From Dipodascopsis uninucleata var. uninucleata (lineage: Eukaryota; Ascomycota; Lipomycetes; Lipomycetales; Lipomycetaceae), in contig JAJLTO010000007.1 of NCBI GenBank assembly GCA_030568195.1, forward strand, positions 62,001-126,000: a DNA stretch of 64,000 nt, in the 5' to 3' direction. Position 1 is the stretch's first letter; each line of letters begins with the position of its first letter. The notes under the pieces were generated by a model that made no database searches, was not told the DNA's origin, and was given only the letters and a program-made list of their open reading frames with translations. The translations under genes were made by a program, and so were the position numbers. Below, piece by piece: positions 20,901 through 32,229 of the stretch.

Positions 20901-21843
20901 AATATGGCAATCAGTAGTGATTGCAGCAAGTTCTAGGTTGATAGCTGTCTGATTATATTAGAAGAGAAAGAGAGCAAACTCTCATTCCTGTAAGCATTAG
21001 TTCCGAGCCCGCGCTGCATTAGCAGCTTATAAATAGCTGTTTCTATAGTGTACCTGTAAATACTATTCAATCGTACCAAATACAGATAATATTTACGTAG
21101 CTAGTTTATTTTGCATGTAAGATTTTATTGATGTTTGAGTTTATTGTCTTTTCCTACCTAGATTATTGCCATTTCTTTTATTTTGTGTAAGCCTCTCTAT
21201 CCACCTTTCAAATGAAAGCCGGAGAGCAAATCTTGGATAAACACCGCTGGAATATAATTCCTTTCATTTATATTATTTTCCACTCTTTCTCTATTTGCGA
21301 TACCTAACTACATAATATTCTCTCTCTTTTTTTCTTGTATTATTACACGACAATTAAAGTATCCGTCATCGGGGCTCAGAGCGGACAATATTGACGAATT
21401 ACGCCTGTGACTGATAGATTATTTGCGATTTGAGTATAATTGTCGTTGTCAACTTAACGCCCATCAACTCATTTAACAAGCGAATAATAATATTATTAAA
21501 ACTACTTTCCTTAACATACGAGAGGTATGTATACATTTCTTCTTGTTATTTCTCCAAGTAACTTGTTGTCGATTTAAGCAAATGATCTGGAATCCTCGCT
21601 TGTAATATGATCAGCAGATCTTTAATGGCTAAGTCTAGACGTTTATAGCTAACGCTTCGATAGAGTGTACTCGACCACTATTCGCTTTTCAGCATATTTT
21701 TATACTTTATTTAGACTGTCTCTTTATTTAATAGACATAATAGAAGGATACAGTTGCAGAAGACGTAGTCTACAACTATTGTTACGTCTTATCCTTGTTT
21801 CTAAACTGGCACCCATTATTTTGTCATCTACATACAAGAAAAG
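17928..21843. other. 3.9 kb gene-free AT-rich region
   Basis: I see no gene on either strand. The longest ATG- or GTG-initiated frames (19589-19771, 19861-20064, 21665-21865) are short, unrelated to any family and lack splice-linked partners. No tRNA boxes, long inverted repeats, or tandem arrays were noticed by eye. The rightmost kilobase should hold the promoter and leader of the SPX gene. The rest could be regulatory, a long noncoding RNA, a decayed element or a replication/centromere region; sequence alone does not decide. Confidence 0.5.
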
Positions 21844-24326
21844 ATGCGCTTCGGCTACGTTCTAGAGCAGTACACTGCTCCAGAATGGCGAGCGTATTCA
21901 GTGCGCTATGACGAGATAAAGAATGTCATTAAAAAGAGCCTTGAATCTAGTATCTCACCAGATACTGAGCGCGCTGTGTATGCTCTTATTCAAGAGCAGT
22001 TTGAGAGAGTAAGTTTTTTACCCCCAACATATGGGACGTTAATGCATATATTATATTTCTGGTTCTTATAGCTCTGCTGTAATTTTGTAAATGGCAGATT
22101 CTGACTTGAATATTATCGTTATCATAGGTGAATATTTTCGTTCGATCGAAAACGGGAGAGTTAGAGCGTCGAATTCGAAATTGCGCAAAGGCTGTCGACA
22201 TCATTACCAAAGAAGATTCTCTTCGGACATATCCAATACCAAGTTCTCAACGTCAAAAGCCGATTATTAAAGTTGAAATAGAGATTGAGTCGATATACAT
22301 AGAGTTCAGAGCTCTTGCTCGCTTTGTTTCTGCTCATAGAATCGCATTTCTGAAGTTTGTTAAGACTTACAATAAGTACTCACACACTTCTTCCATGTCA
22401 ACAATGTTCAGTGTGTTAGTTGAATCGCCAAAGTCGTTCACTAAGAAGAATTTTACGAATATGATTGTAGAATTTTCTTTTCTTTATGACTCTGTTCGTC
22501 GCTTTTCGCAGCAATCTCTAAGGTTCTTTTCCAAATCGAACCGTGATAGTTTTTCATCTGGAGATCTTGACTTTGAGTCTGCTTCAACTATGGCTTCTTC
22601 GTCGTTCATATTTTGGATCCATCCCGATAATTTGGTGGAACTTAAAGTGCTTCTTCTCAAATATCTCTCAATTTTACCATCTGAGTCTATGTATAGACAA
22701 AGCTTGCAGTTAAATGATGAATATGCTATTGAGTCAAATACGAGAATTGTATATGTCAATGGTATCACTGCATTCGCCGCTATTTGTGATAAAAATCTCA
22801 ATAGAAACGACGTAGCTCGTGCTGTAGCAGATTTGGACGTTGATAACCCGGATGCTATATTATGCATTCCTAACGGTGCTACATTGTCTGGACGTCGAAA
22901 ATACATTGAGTCGATTGTGAATGGATCTACAAACCCCAATGATCTTCAGCAGCTTGATAGTATTGGAAAGAGTGTTTTGAGCTGGCTTGATAAGCAAAGT
23001 GCACGACCGTCAGTAGGTGTCTCTGTTAAGCGAATAAGATATGAGCAATTGGCATCTTCAGGATCTACTGTTTGGGCAACCTTAGATTCTTCTATTTCTT
23101 TTAATCGCGTGGAGACACACTCTGGTTGGCTAGATAGCTGTGACTCTCGAGACCAAACTAAATTACCGTACTCGGTCCTCGAGATTCGGTGGCAGGGTAC
23201 TGAGCCAAAATGGTTATCGGAGTTGAAGAACTCTCATACTGTCTATCATGTTGATTCATTCAACTATTTTGCCCATGCCAGTTTCATTACAGGAATGTCT
23301 GCTGTCCGTCCTTCATGGGTTGACTCTCTTGATGGCGACATTCACAGAATCCCTGATATTGCATTATCTCTTTCTGGTTCGTCGTCTTCCTCCTCTTCTA
23401 TTAGATCTAAATTAAAGAAGCGTGCGTCATCTTCTAGAGTACCTGCATCTGTTAATTCAGTTCCTTCAACTTCCTCAGAGTCTAGTGGCGACATTCCTAC
23501 TAGTATCGACACATCTAATGAATTAGTTACTCCAGCAACCACTATATCAGCAATACCTAGCGATCGGATAAAGCCAGCTTCTAACAGATCAGACTCTATT
23601 ATGGCGGGTTCTATAAAGCCAAATCTTATTAAAGAGCGAATGAGACGACATAGAGATCAGACGACTCTTATAAATCCCAGTGAACAGTACTGGAATGAGT
23701 TTGACAATCCAGAAGAGTCTGATGAAGTTTTCTATATTGACCCTACTTCGGAATCGACCGAAATGCTCCCTAAACTGCCATTCGAGAAGTTCACTAATTG
23801 GTCGAGTCAATTATGGTCTAGGATGTCTAAAAAGGCTAATAATGTAGAGTACATTAGTCATGACTCAGATGATGAAGAACGTCAGTTGTTACTTGTCGAT
23901 AGCGATAATAGTGAACCTGATCCTAGCGGAACTGACCTAAGTCGAATACGTACCGGAAGTCGTGATGCTGATCCTGAAACTTACTACTATGCACTTCTTG
24001 GTGTTAATATGGGCGATGTACAAAGCGTAGATCGTGCATTGACTATTTTTTATTCTATATCTCTTACAATCTCATTGGTTGTATCGTCTCTTCTTGGGGC
24101 TATTATTTTTGGAGGCAGTCTTGATGGTACCATCGTTCCTGTTTACATCTCTGGACTAGCGTCGGTAGGCTTGTTGTTCTCAAGTGTTATTGCACTTGCT
24201 GGTTTTATCGCATTCTACTATAGAAGCAGGACTGCTAGTTTACTGCACGCCGCAGTTGTATATGTCGTCTTTGCCTTCGTTACTGTTATTGGTTTAGGAG
24301 GTGTTTCATACTTTCTCATGCAATAG
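21844..24326 (+). CDS. SPX-domain vacuolar transporter chaperone-like protein (VTC5-like)
   Basis: Two exons (21844-22008, 22128-24326) encode 787 residues. The N-terminal SPX domain (MRFGYVLEQYTAPEWRAYSVRYDEIK, in part) binds inositol pyrophosphates. A central region with YSVLEIRWQGTEPKWLSELKNSH resembles the degenerate polyphosphate-polymerase-like domain of Vtc5 rather than the catalytic Vtc4 tunnel. After an acidic/Ser-rich linker, three membrane helices at about 680-787 (ALTIFYSISLTISLVVSSLLGA and two more) match the VTC DUF202 module. Such subunits stimulate polyphosphate synthesis at the vacuole. VTC5 fits best; a stand-alone SPX membrane protein is possible. Confidence 0.85.
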
Positions 24327-25577
24327 ATCATGGTCTCCCATTGCTAAATAGGATTCTAATTTATTTTTATGACGTTTTTCGGGAAATTTTTTTTATTCTT
24401 TGCAAAATTGTTATTTGAAGGCTGAACATTTACATCGACTATATATCGCTCTGTCTAACGACCGTCTATCTTTTATTTCAACGTCATGTACATTTCAATT
24501 TTTTAGCAAATATTCTGAGATCTCGTTGTTGATTCTACTTATGTCGTTGCAGTTCAAGTATCATTTAGAACTCAATTGGCTGGCCACATTTCAGTGATGG
24601 ATCTTCATTATTTGTGATACGTTCTTTGAACTGAGGTGGGTGATGGAAATGATGGTGTCTGGATATGATCATTCTGTTTTCTCGATCTTCTTCCTGTTCT
24701 TCCTTTTTATTCCTACCTCTGCCTCTTCTTTTCCTTCCTCTTCATTTTTCTTTTACTTCTGTTTGCAGCATATTGTTATCGAAGTTTTGCATGGATTGAT
24801 GTTGACAGTTTTATTTAATTTCATATTACATATTTTAGTTGGGATAGCTATTTATACTCACGACGTATTATAGAGGATTTAGTGTATATGTCAAGTGAGC
24901 TAATAATAATGTGGAGTATTTTTTTCTGAATAAAGAATCTTTTCCTTTGGCTTCTGCTAGAATATATTTCGCGTTTATATTTTAATTGGCATGAGATCTA
25001 TTTGATTATATAGTGTGTAATCGGTTTTAATTTTTGAATGCTATAGTGTAAGATAATAGCCACTGCTTCAATAGAAACTAGACCTGGCAACAAGCTATCT
25101 CTTGTTGGAGACAGGAATCATCGTAGTATTCTTCGTATACATGATCGCTGATATCGTATATATGATATTTTATTCGTTCCGAAGTAATTTTTAGCTTAAA
25201 GCTTCTCTTTTATTCACTCAAGTAACTATTAGTGACTAAAGAGTTCTTGTCTTGTTGATATAGGATAAATCGTAACGCTCGCTAATACTCTGCTTGCGCC
25301 TACTCGTTGACGAGGAATGTGACAGCTCGCAGTGGATATTGTTTGTGCGGCTCAATACGAATCCGAATAATCAGTCCGAACACGAATGTACCAAAGCAAC
25401 TCTAGTGAATACTGTTAAATGTCGGGAAAACATTATAGCAAAACTATTTAAGTATAGATAATACTGCTAGACTTCGAGATATCGACCTTGACAGAAGTAT
25501 TCAGTTCAGGTGACTGTCGCCAATTGCTTATTACTCATACAGAACAAATTTTATCAAATATTTACCATAAGTGAAAC
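24327..25577. other. Intergenic, SPX gene to ERG2
   Basis: 1.25 kb without a supported gene. A pyrimidine-rich tract at about 24681-24760 ends in TTTGCAG and resembles a 3' splice site, yet no coding exon follows that I recognise. Frames at 24400-24597 and 24640-24873 are Phe/Leu-rich translations of this tract and are not called. The right part holds the ERG2 promoter with two TCGTATA motifs. Confidence 0.5.
25133..25160 (+). promoter_or_regulatory. Two TCGTATA sterol response elements upstream of ERG2
   Basis: TCGTATA occurs at 25133-25139 and 25154-25160, both on the plus strand, about 420-445 bp upstream of the ERG2 start. TCGTATA is the core recognised by Upc2/Ecm22-type zinc cluster factors, and ERG2 is one of their known targets in baker's yeast. 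The pairing 21 bp apart (two helical turns) supports a real element. The trans-factor in this species is inferred. Confidence 0.55.
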
Positions 25578-26625
25578 ATGGCTACCTCAAAGACTGCGTT
25601 AGCAAAAGCAAAGGCAAGCAAAAAAAGCTCTAAGTGTTCTTGTAAGCTTAAAAAAATAGCCATCTTGGGAGCCATATTCTCGGTACTCTATAGCGTATAT
25701 TTCTATGTCGACAGATATATACTTCCTACATTTTTCATATTTGAGCCAGAGGTTCTGCATCAAATTGTTAAGGTGAGCAATCTTTTACTCCGTCTTGCTA
25801 GAGATCGCATCGCATGCGTCCACTTCTATATGAGGGTGCTACACTGGATGATATACATGTGGGAGCTATTACGTGTACTGACAACTAAATCATAGGAGTC
25901 AATTGCTCCAGAAACAAATAATATCACGGAGATTTTTGTTAGAATTACCTCGCAACTGAAGAAGCACTACGGCGAAAATATCAATGACTTCAACACCGAC
26001 GATTGGATGTTCAATAATGCAGGAGGTGCAATGGTATGTTTTGTCGTGCAGTCAACGCTCTACTCATGTCGCAAGTATCGTGCAGAACTAATCTGATACT
26101 AGGGATCTATGTTTATTCTACATGCGTCAGTGTCAGAATATATGATATTTTTTGGCACTGCTACGGGTACTGAGGGTCATACAGGTGTTCACATGGCAGA
26201 TGACTACTTCAATATCATTTATGGCGAACAGTGGGCACATAAGCTAGGTGATCCTCTTCCAGAGGTACGGACGTATCTGGATGTTTTGAGTTAGATTATT
26301 TATTACGGATATCCTTGCTGACAATCATACTGTACTATATAGATATATAAGCCAGGTGATGTCCATCATCTGAGACGAGGAGTTTCTAAGCAGTATTCAA
26401 TGCCGACCACTTGCTGGGCATTAGAATTAGCCCAAGGTAAGTTAGATTTTAATTGATTTTAAATAGAGTATATGACTGACTAACCTGACAGGCTGGATTC
26501 CTGCAATGCTTCCTTTCGGATTTTTGGATACTTTCTCTTCTACGTTAGATATAGAGACAATTGCGCGTACAGTATACTATACTGCCAAAGCCATGATTAG
26601 CAGTATTTTAAAGGGAAAAATATAG
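25578..26625 (+). CDS. ERG2: C-8 sterol isomerase Erg2
   Basis: Five exons (25578-25772, 25896-26033, 26103-26264, 26343-26436, 26492-26625) encode 240 residues. Erg2 moves the sterol B-ring double bond from C8 to C7 (fecosterol to episterol) at the ER in ergosterol synthesis and belongs to the sigma-1 receptor family. After a Lys/Ala/Ser-rich start and one membrane helix (about 27-47), the family core is clear: [45 protein letters not shown] and [14 protein letters not shown]. All four introns are in frame and the joins fall inside conserved blocks. Two TCGTATA motifs upstream suggest sterol-responsive control. Confidence 0.94.
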
Positions 26626-26850
26626 ACTTTTGTGATTATATATGATAATTAATACCTAAGCTAACGGATATTTACATTATTATTTTTTTGCCTCGAGGAA
26701 CAAGTATGTAATGTATCTTAATGAAAGAATTGTATAATTAATATCAATAGAGCTTTTCACAATTTACTATTATTATCATGTCTCCAAAGCTGAAACCGAG
26801 AATGTACTAGATACCAAATTACTGAGTAACCAAATAAATATTCAAATTAT
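26626..26850. other. Convergent spacer ERG2 / Vip1-like gene
   Basis: 225 bp AT-rich spacer between convergent genes, presumably the two 3' ends. Nothing else was seen. Confidence 0.4.
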
Positions 26851-27666
26851 TTACAAAGTTGTTTTGACACTGCTTGGATTCTGAGAAACAGCTGGCTCAG
26901 CAAACGCCTGAGCCGCCTTACCACCAGCTTCTGGAATCTCGGCGGTGTCTGCAGTGTTCTTTCCCTCTCTCATGTCAGCAAGTCGGCGTGCCTCATTCTG
27001 GATATCATTAGCAGATTTGGTAGCTCCGTTGTAAAAATCTCGGACCTTGGATCCGGCCTCGTTGTCCATAGCTCGATCAAAGTACTTCTGAAGAGCGGCC
27101 TTAGTTTGCTCAACATGATCACGGATCTTGAATTTCTCGTCAGCTTGTGCTGTAGACTTGTCGATACCTTTCTGTAAGTTGTCGAAGTGGCTAGATATGT
27201 GGTACTTTGAGTCTACATTCTGCAAGAATTGGTTGAACTTTTCAGTGAGACCATGCTCTTTGTCAAATTCAGTGCTCTTAGTTAATGCCTTATCGCTCAA
27301 CACATAACCGTGGCTAAGAATCTCCGCAATGATGGCGCTTTTCGGCTTCTCCTCCTGAGGAACATCACCAGTGGCCGAGTTCAAACCACCCTCTTTGGCC
27401 TTGGTAGCCTTAGTTTCGCTCAAATTCTCTGGAGAGTCAGTAGAATTGTCATCGGTCGCAGTTACGGTGACCTTGGAGCCACCAAGAACAGTATCAGTTA
27501 ACAGCGTAGCGGTCTTTGCAGCAGTCTCTTTTTCAAAGACAACTGTAGCTGTTGTAGAGTTAGCTGGCTTGTTGATCGACTCGATCTTCCCACAGAAGGA
27601 AAAAAAGGTTTCAATATCCTTCTCGGTGACCGTTGGAGACAAGTTGCTAACAGAAATAGTTCTCAT
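26851..27666 (-). CDS. Vip1-like RRM protein
   Basis: Intronless 271-residue protein. An N-terminal RNA recognition motif spans about residues 2-72: RTISVSNLSPTVTEKDIETFF (in part) gives RNP2 and helix 1, and TATVVFEKETAAKTA contains the RNP1 region with weak aromatic content. The rest is a helical, charged region (EHGLTEKFNQFLQNVDSKYHIS, KALQKYFDRAMDN) ending in an Ala-rich tail. This layout matches a fungal family named after S. pombe Vip1, annotated as an actin-cytoskeleton or RNA-binding protein; the function is poorly defined. It is divergent from TIP41. Family call good, role unknown. Confidence 0.82.
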   Translation of the reverse strand: MRTISVSNLSPTVTEKDIETFFSFCGKIESINKPANSTTATVVFEKETAAKTATLLTDTVLGGSKVTVTATDDNSTDSPENLSETKATKAKEGGLNSATGDVPQEEKPKSAIIAEILSHGYVLSDKALTKSTEFDKEHGLTEKFNQFLQNVDSKYHISSHFDNLQKGIDKSTAQADEKFKIRDHVEQTKAALQKYFDRAMDNEAGSKVRDFYNGATKSANDIQNEARRLADMREGKNTADTAEIPEAGGKAAQAFAEPAVSQNPSSVKTTL

Positions 27667-28474
27667 TATTCCTAAATGTTATAATATTCTTTGTATAAGG
27701 TTCTGATAGATTACAAATAATATAGAATGCAAGATATGAAAATATTAATCTGGTCGACTTATATATTTCATTATTTAAGTGTGAGTGTTTGCTGTATGCG
27801 TGAGAATACGCTGATCATTGTCCATTCTGCTGCTATTCAAAGCTTACCAGAATCAACGGTGATCATCGTTTCGCACGTGTAGATTTATCATAAACGTTTC
27901 GCTTTCTTTCATAACAAACATAAGCTAATCTGCAGTTTAACCGTACCAAGGTCCAGTTTATTTATCTCATATGGAATATGACTTCTAGATGTACTACTGA
28001 TTCTTCGTTTATGAGATGACTTCAAGCTGTTTTGCTGTTCATATGTAAATGCCTAGATATTTAGATATTTAGTTACAACATTCGTCGAAGATCCGATCAG
28101 TAATAGTTTCGAGCGCGACCATTAATATCTCATGTAAATATATAACACATGATCACATATTAACTTCGCAACGGATAATAAATAGTACCAGATCCATATC
28201 TGTCTCGAGTTATCGTGATGTAGATGATTCGTTTATACGTTCTGTAGTTAAGGTGGTTAGGTAGAACTTTTGAAAGTGCTTAAATACCAAATCGGCTAAG
28301 AAATTGTATTAGCTGCTTTAATAGAGTGAATTACCACTGTCAGAGAAGGTTTCGCAGCATTGAAATAACTGTTTTCTGTGATCAGAACTTACACATCTCA
28401 ACTTAGGAAAGAAAATTTGACTTGAGGTTGAAAAAGAGGTAGAGAGCGAGTAGAGAAGTCGTTTACGATTTAAA
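27667..28474. promoter_or_regulatory. Divergent promoter Vip1-like gene / TIP41
   Basis: 808 bp between head-to-head genes. A single CGCACGTG is present at about 27873 and AT-rich tracts flank it. No gene or RNA was recognised. Confidence 0.4.
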
Positions 28475-29344
28475 ATGGAAGGGGTGCATGCAGAGAATAT
28501 AGTCTTGGAAGCTGAGACTCTCTATCCCCAAGAGTCTGCTCTCTATTATGGCCTTCCAAAAGATCTCGGGGATCCCTCAATTGTCAGAAACGACTGGATT
28601 ATCTATGCTAGCAAAAAGCCGATTCTAAATTCCGATCAAATCGATAGAGCAACCGACGAGCTAAACATCCCTCTCCCAGAGATGATCTTTGGTAATAATT
28701 ATATATACATAAAGAACACAAGAGCAAACTGGTCTATTTGCTTTAATGCTATTGACGCTCTAGATCGAGTGGTCAAGCATGGAAATCCAGATGGTGGATT
28801 GATCAAAGTTTCCTACTCAGAGTCATGGCTGCGAGACAAAGCCAAGGGAGAAGATTGTGTGCATGAGGTTGTGAAACCATTTGACTGGACATACACTACA
28901 GATTTCAAGGGGACATTGGGTCAAGATAGCATATCATTCGAGCTTACAAATGACAAAATTCCTTTGGATAAGTTACGTCGACCGGACCCTATATTATTCT
29001 TCGATGACGTGGTACTGTTTGAGGACGAACTTGGAGATAATGGTATATCCATGCTGAGCGCAAAGATTAGAGTAATGCCCGAACGGCTACTACTTCTTTC
29101 TCGATTCTTCCTACGAGTAGATGATGTCATGTTCAGAATAAGAGATACGCGGGTATTCATCGAATTTTCAGAAGGAACGGTGTTGCGCGAATACGTAGAA
29201 AAGCAAGATTCATATAGCAATGTGAAGAGACATATACCATCCACAGCACGAGACTTTGGACTATTTTTCCGAGATCCTAACTGGATTGCAGAACATCTAC
29301 CAACAATTAACACCTACACGGAAAAGGTCAATTTGGATTATTAA
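28475..29344 (+). CDS. TIP41: TIP41-family regulator of PP2A-like phosphatases
   Basis: Intronless 289-residue protein of the TIP41/TIPRL family. Tip41 binds Tap42 or PP2A-type catalytic subunits and acts in TOR signalling. Diagnostic blocks are visible: LNIPLPEMIFGNNYIYI at about 68-84, PFDWTYTTDFKGTL at about 133-146, LRRPDPILFFDDVVLFEDELGDNG (in part) at about 171-194 and VMPERLLLLSRFFLRVDDV at about 205-223. Length and domain limits are typical. ATG 28475 is the first in frame. Confidence 0.95.
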   Translation: MEGVHAENIVLEAETLYPQESALYYGLPKDLGDPSIVRNDWIIYASKKPILNSDQIDRATDELNIPLPEMIFGNNYIYIKNTRANWSICFNAIDALDRVVKHGNPDGGLIKVSYSESWLRDKAKGEDCVHEVVKPFDWTYTTDFKGTLGQDSISFELTNDKIPLDKLRRPDPILFFDDVVLFEDELGDNGISMLSAKIRVMPERLLLLSRFFLRVDDVMFRIRDTRVFIEFSEGTVLREYVEKQDSYSNVKRHIPSTARDFGLFFRDPNWIAEHLPTINTYTEKVNLDY

Positions 29345-29505
29345 ATTAAATCTATTATTCTAATTGCTTGCTTTATACATTGATAAGATGAAAGGAGCAT
29401 AAAGAAATGGCTGGCAGTATCAGTTTCCTATCTCTAGATCATAGATGATTCAATATTACGCGTAGAAAGAATAATTAGATAGATAAAATACAGAAGAACA
29501 AAATT

Positions 29506-30459
29506 CTACATTTCCAAAAGGAGTTTGGCTGCTGAGATATCACTCTCTGGCACCTCTTTCTTCTTCACTATAGTAGCCAGCTGTTCCTTAGCAACTTGAT
29601 TTAACTTTTTGTACTTTGATATGTCTCTAATCGGTTTCTCTATTTCCAATATCTTTTTGGTGGACTTATCCAAGGTATTAATAAGTTAGTATATCTATAA
29701 ACTTATGAAAATAAGGTATCAATAGTTACATACCGTTAATACTCCTGCCCAACCTCGAACGTAGTCCTCACAAAGCTCGATAGAACGTAAGAAAAACTTT
29801 GCAGACTCGATCAGTCGCTCTTCGATAGCACTGGAATTGTTACCGCCAGTTGACTTCATACTGTCCGCAAACTTTAGTCCAATTTCGCCAATAAGAGCAC
29901 AAATGTTATACGCCAATGGATATACTAGTAGAACTTCATGCAAAGCAAATAGTGACTGAGCGAACATGCCAGACTCTAAATACATTGTTGCCAACTGCGA
30001 CCAGATCTCCGCATCTGTAGGGAAATTATCTGCCAGTTTTAATAGCTCCGCCATTGCCTCCGCCCTCTTTCCAGATGATAATAAAATTGCTACTTTTCGC
30101 TTTTGAGCTCCTAGATTTGTCTCCGACTGATTCTTAATGCTGTCCAAAGCCTTATCCACTCCTTCTGTGCATTCAATATAGATACTTTTCAACAGACAAA
30201 TTCTCTGTGAATCCTCCCCAAACCTATCTGTAAGATTGCGCAAAATGCTCTGTGCTTCTTCATCTTTATTTACTATCATCGAGAGATAGAAATGATGTTC
30301 AAAAATACTGTATTTATCTTGATCATCTAGTCGCTTTGGTCCTCCAGACATGATATAGTCGTAAGACTCCAAATACATAGCCTCAGCCTGTTTAGGTGAC
30401 AATAATAAGAATGACGACGACACATATGAATTCTTGAGCTTCTCTACTATGCTGGCCAT
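29506..30459 (-). CDS. EMC2: ER membrane protein complex subunit 2
   Basis: Two exons (30459-29734, 29664-29506; intron 69 nt with TACTAAC branch) encode 294 residues. EMC2 is the cytosolic TPR scaffold of the EMC insertase, which places tail-anchored and multi-pass proteins in the ER membrane. Helical TPR-like repeats run from about residue 55 to 240, including FPTDAEIWSQLATMYLESGMFAQSLFALHEVL in segments and SAKFFLRSIELCEDYVRGWAG. Exon 2 supplies the usual Lys-rich helical end finishing SAAKLLLEM. The protein is divergent from CBP3 with 252 bp between starts. Confidence 0.9.
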
Positions 30460-30711
30460 TTTTGATCAAATGTGTGGACTAAATTAAGAGTAATATCAGT
30501 CAACGTAGTGATATCCTGAATATGGTTTCAGGTGTACGTTATTATATATTATATGTTGGTTTTTCATGATGATAGAATATCCACACTAGTTTCATCCCAA
30601 ACCACTAAATTTTTTTTTAACTCCACGCCTTACTAACACTGCGTCTCTTGACTAAATACAGGTTCTCTACCACTCGAAGTGAGTAAAATAGGTGGGATTT
30701 TGTTACTGGCC
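30460..30711. promoter_or_regulatory. Divergent promoter EMC2 / CBP3
   Basis: Short bidirectional promoter with AT-rich tracts around 30540-30620. No known element was recognised. Confidence 0.4.
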
Positions 30712-32052
30712 ATGGTGGGACATTTAGCAGGTACCCTTAGAATTCTAAGGTTGCCAAAAGGCATTGAGTACGGAAGCAGTGTGTATGGCAAATTGTCAAG
30801 TTTAAGAGATACCGCGAGTCGGCAAATACATATTTACTCCAGAAATGGAATCGCAGGATATGCAAGAGAGTATACTTCATCGTCTGCTCCAAAAGCCAAG
30901 AAGGATGCTGAGGAGTCTATAGAAGTAGGTGAAGGAGAAAACAAGTCTGGTGATGGCACAAGTGGAAATACAACATCAATGAAAGGTTATGTTCCATATG
31001 AAGCACTCAGGAATGCTAAGTTACCCGAGCCAAACGTTCGAACGTCAATTGACCCTAATTATGATCCTTACGCTGGCATGCGATTCACTGATGCATCAAA
31101 ATCGCTTGCCGAACTTAGCGGTGTGACGTCTTGGAAGGCTAAGGCCGTTATTCGATTTATGCAGCTATTCAGAATGGATGTGGAGGAGAATCAGGCCGCA
31201 CCTATAGCTGGACAAAACTATATGGAACTCTGCAAGTTACAAGCGTATCATCCACCAGGTCAAAAAGACTATAGTCTCACTGCCAAATTCTATTACGGAG
31301 GTAAGTTTTGCTCCTCGCGTATTTCTTGTGTATGACTCTAAAAGACAATTAACGTTAATTTCGCATTCTTAGAGCTTGGTTTGAAGCCAACTATGAATCA
31401 ATGGTTTCAAATCACATCTCTACATGTCTGGATGCTTCTCGTCCGTATGAGAGCGTTACCGGAGAAATATGCAAAGACTTATCAACAAGCATTAGTTGAT
31501 GGCGTATTCTTAGATATTGAGTATCGCATTGTTAATGAGTATAAGGTAGGTGTTGTGCTATTTGCGAAGTCCGACGTGATATAGTCAATTTCTAGTGTAG
31601 ACTTCTAATATCATATTATATCGCAGATTAAAAGTGGTAGACTGATCTCAAATTCTATGAAGGAGCTGAATAATCAGCTCAGAGGGAGTATTTTCGCGTA
31701 CGACGAGGGATTAATGGGATCTGATGCAGTACTTGGTGCAGCCCTTTGGAGGTATGTCAAATGCAAGTTGTGCTCTAATAGTTGATCTTCTAATAATAAT
31801 ATCTATAGAAACATGTTTGGTGGCAACAAAGATGTTGATTTGAAGACAGTTGAGATGATGGTTCGCTACGTTCGATCACATATCTTTGTTTTAGAAAAGA
31901 TGTCAGATTTCGATTTTGGAGTTGGTAGATTTGTGTTCATTCCGCCTTGGATAGAACAGACTCCAGAAACAATTTTCAAGTTCCAGCCACCACCGTTACC
32001 ATCTACTCTTATATTTCCAGGATACGAGTCAAAGTTCAGGACGGACAACTAA
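30712..32052 (+). CDS. CBP3: Cytochrome bc1 assembly factor Cbp3
   Basis: Four exons (30712-31300, 31373-31545, 31627-31751, 31809-32052) encode 376 residues. Cbp3 with Cbp6 binds the mitoribosome exit and newborn cytochrome b to start complex III assembly. The N terminus (LRILRLPKGI, few acids) fits a presequence and is followed by a low-complexity stretch to about residue 105. The ubiquinol-cytochrome c chaperone domain occupies about 140-350 (MELCKLQAYHPPGQKDYSLTAKFYYG, in part; TMNQWFQITSLHVWMLLVRMR; GSDAVLGAALWRNMFGG across the last junction). The frame extends to a GTG at 30679, but ATG 30712 is the first start available. Confidence 0.9.
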
Positions 32053-32229
32053 TAACAAAGAAAAGAGTGATTATATAAATACACTATAAAAAATTTTTGT
32101 CTTGTTCTCTGTTATCGGAGACTATCTTACTATTTTATGTCTATCTAAAGAATCCTTTATTGTACATAACAAAAACTGTAGCAGGACCTCTTAATTCATT
32201 AACTTATGATATTTACTCATTGATGATGT
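32053..32229. other. Convergent spacer CBP3 / NOC3
   Basis: 177 bp AT-rich spacer with two 3' ends. Nothing further was seen. Confidence 0.4.

Noticed and set aside
24640-24873. 77-codon Phe/Leu-rich open frame
   Set aside because: It is the translation of a pyrimidine tract; the apparent membrane helices are a composition effect.
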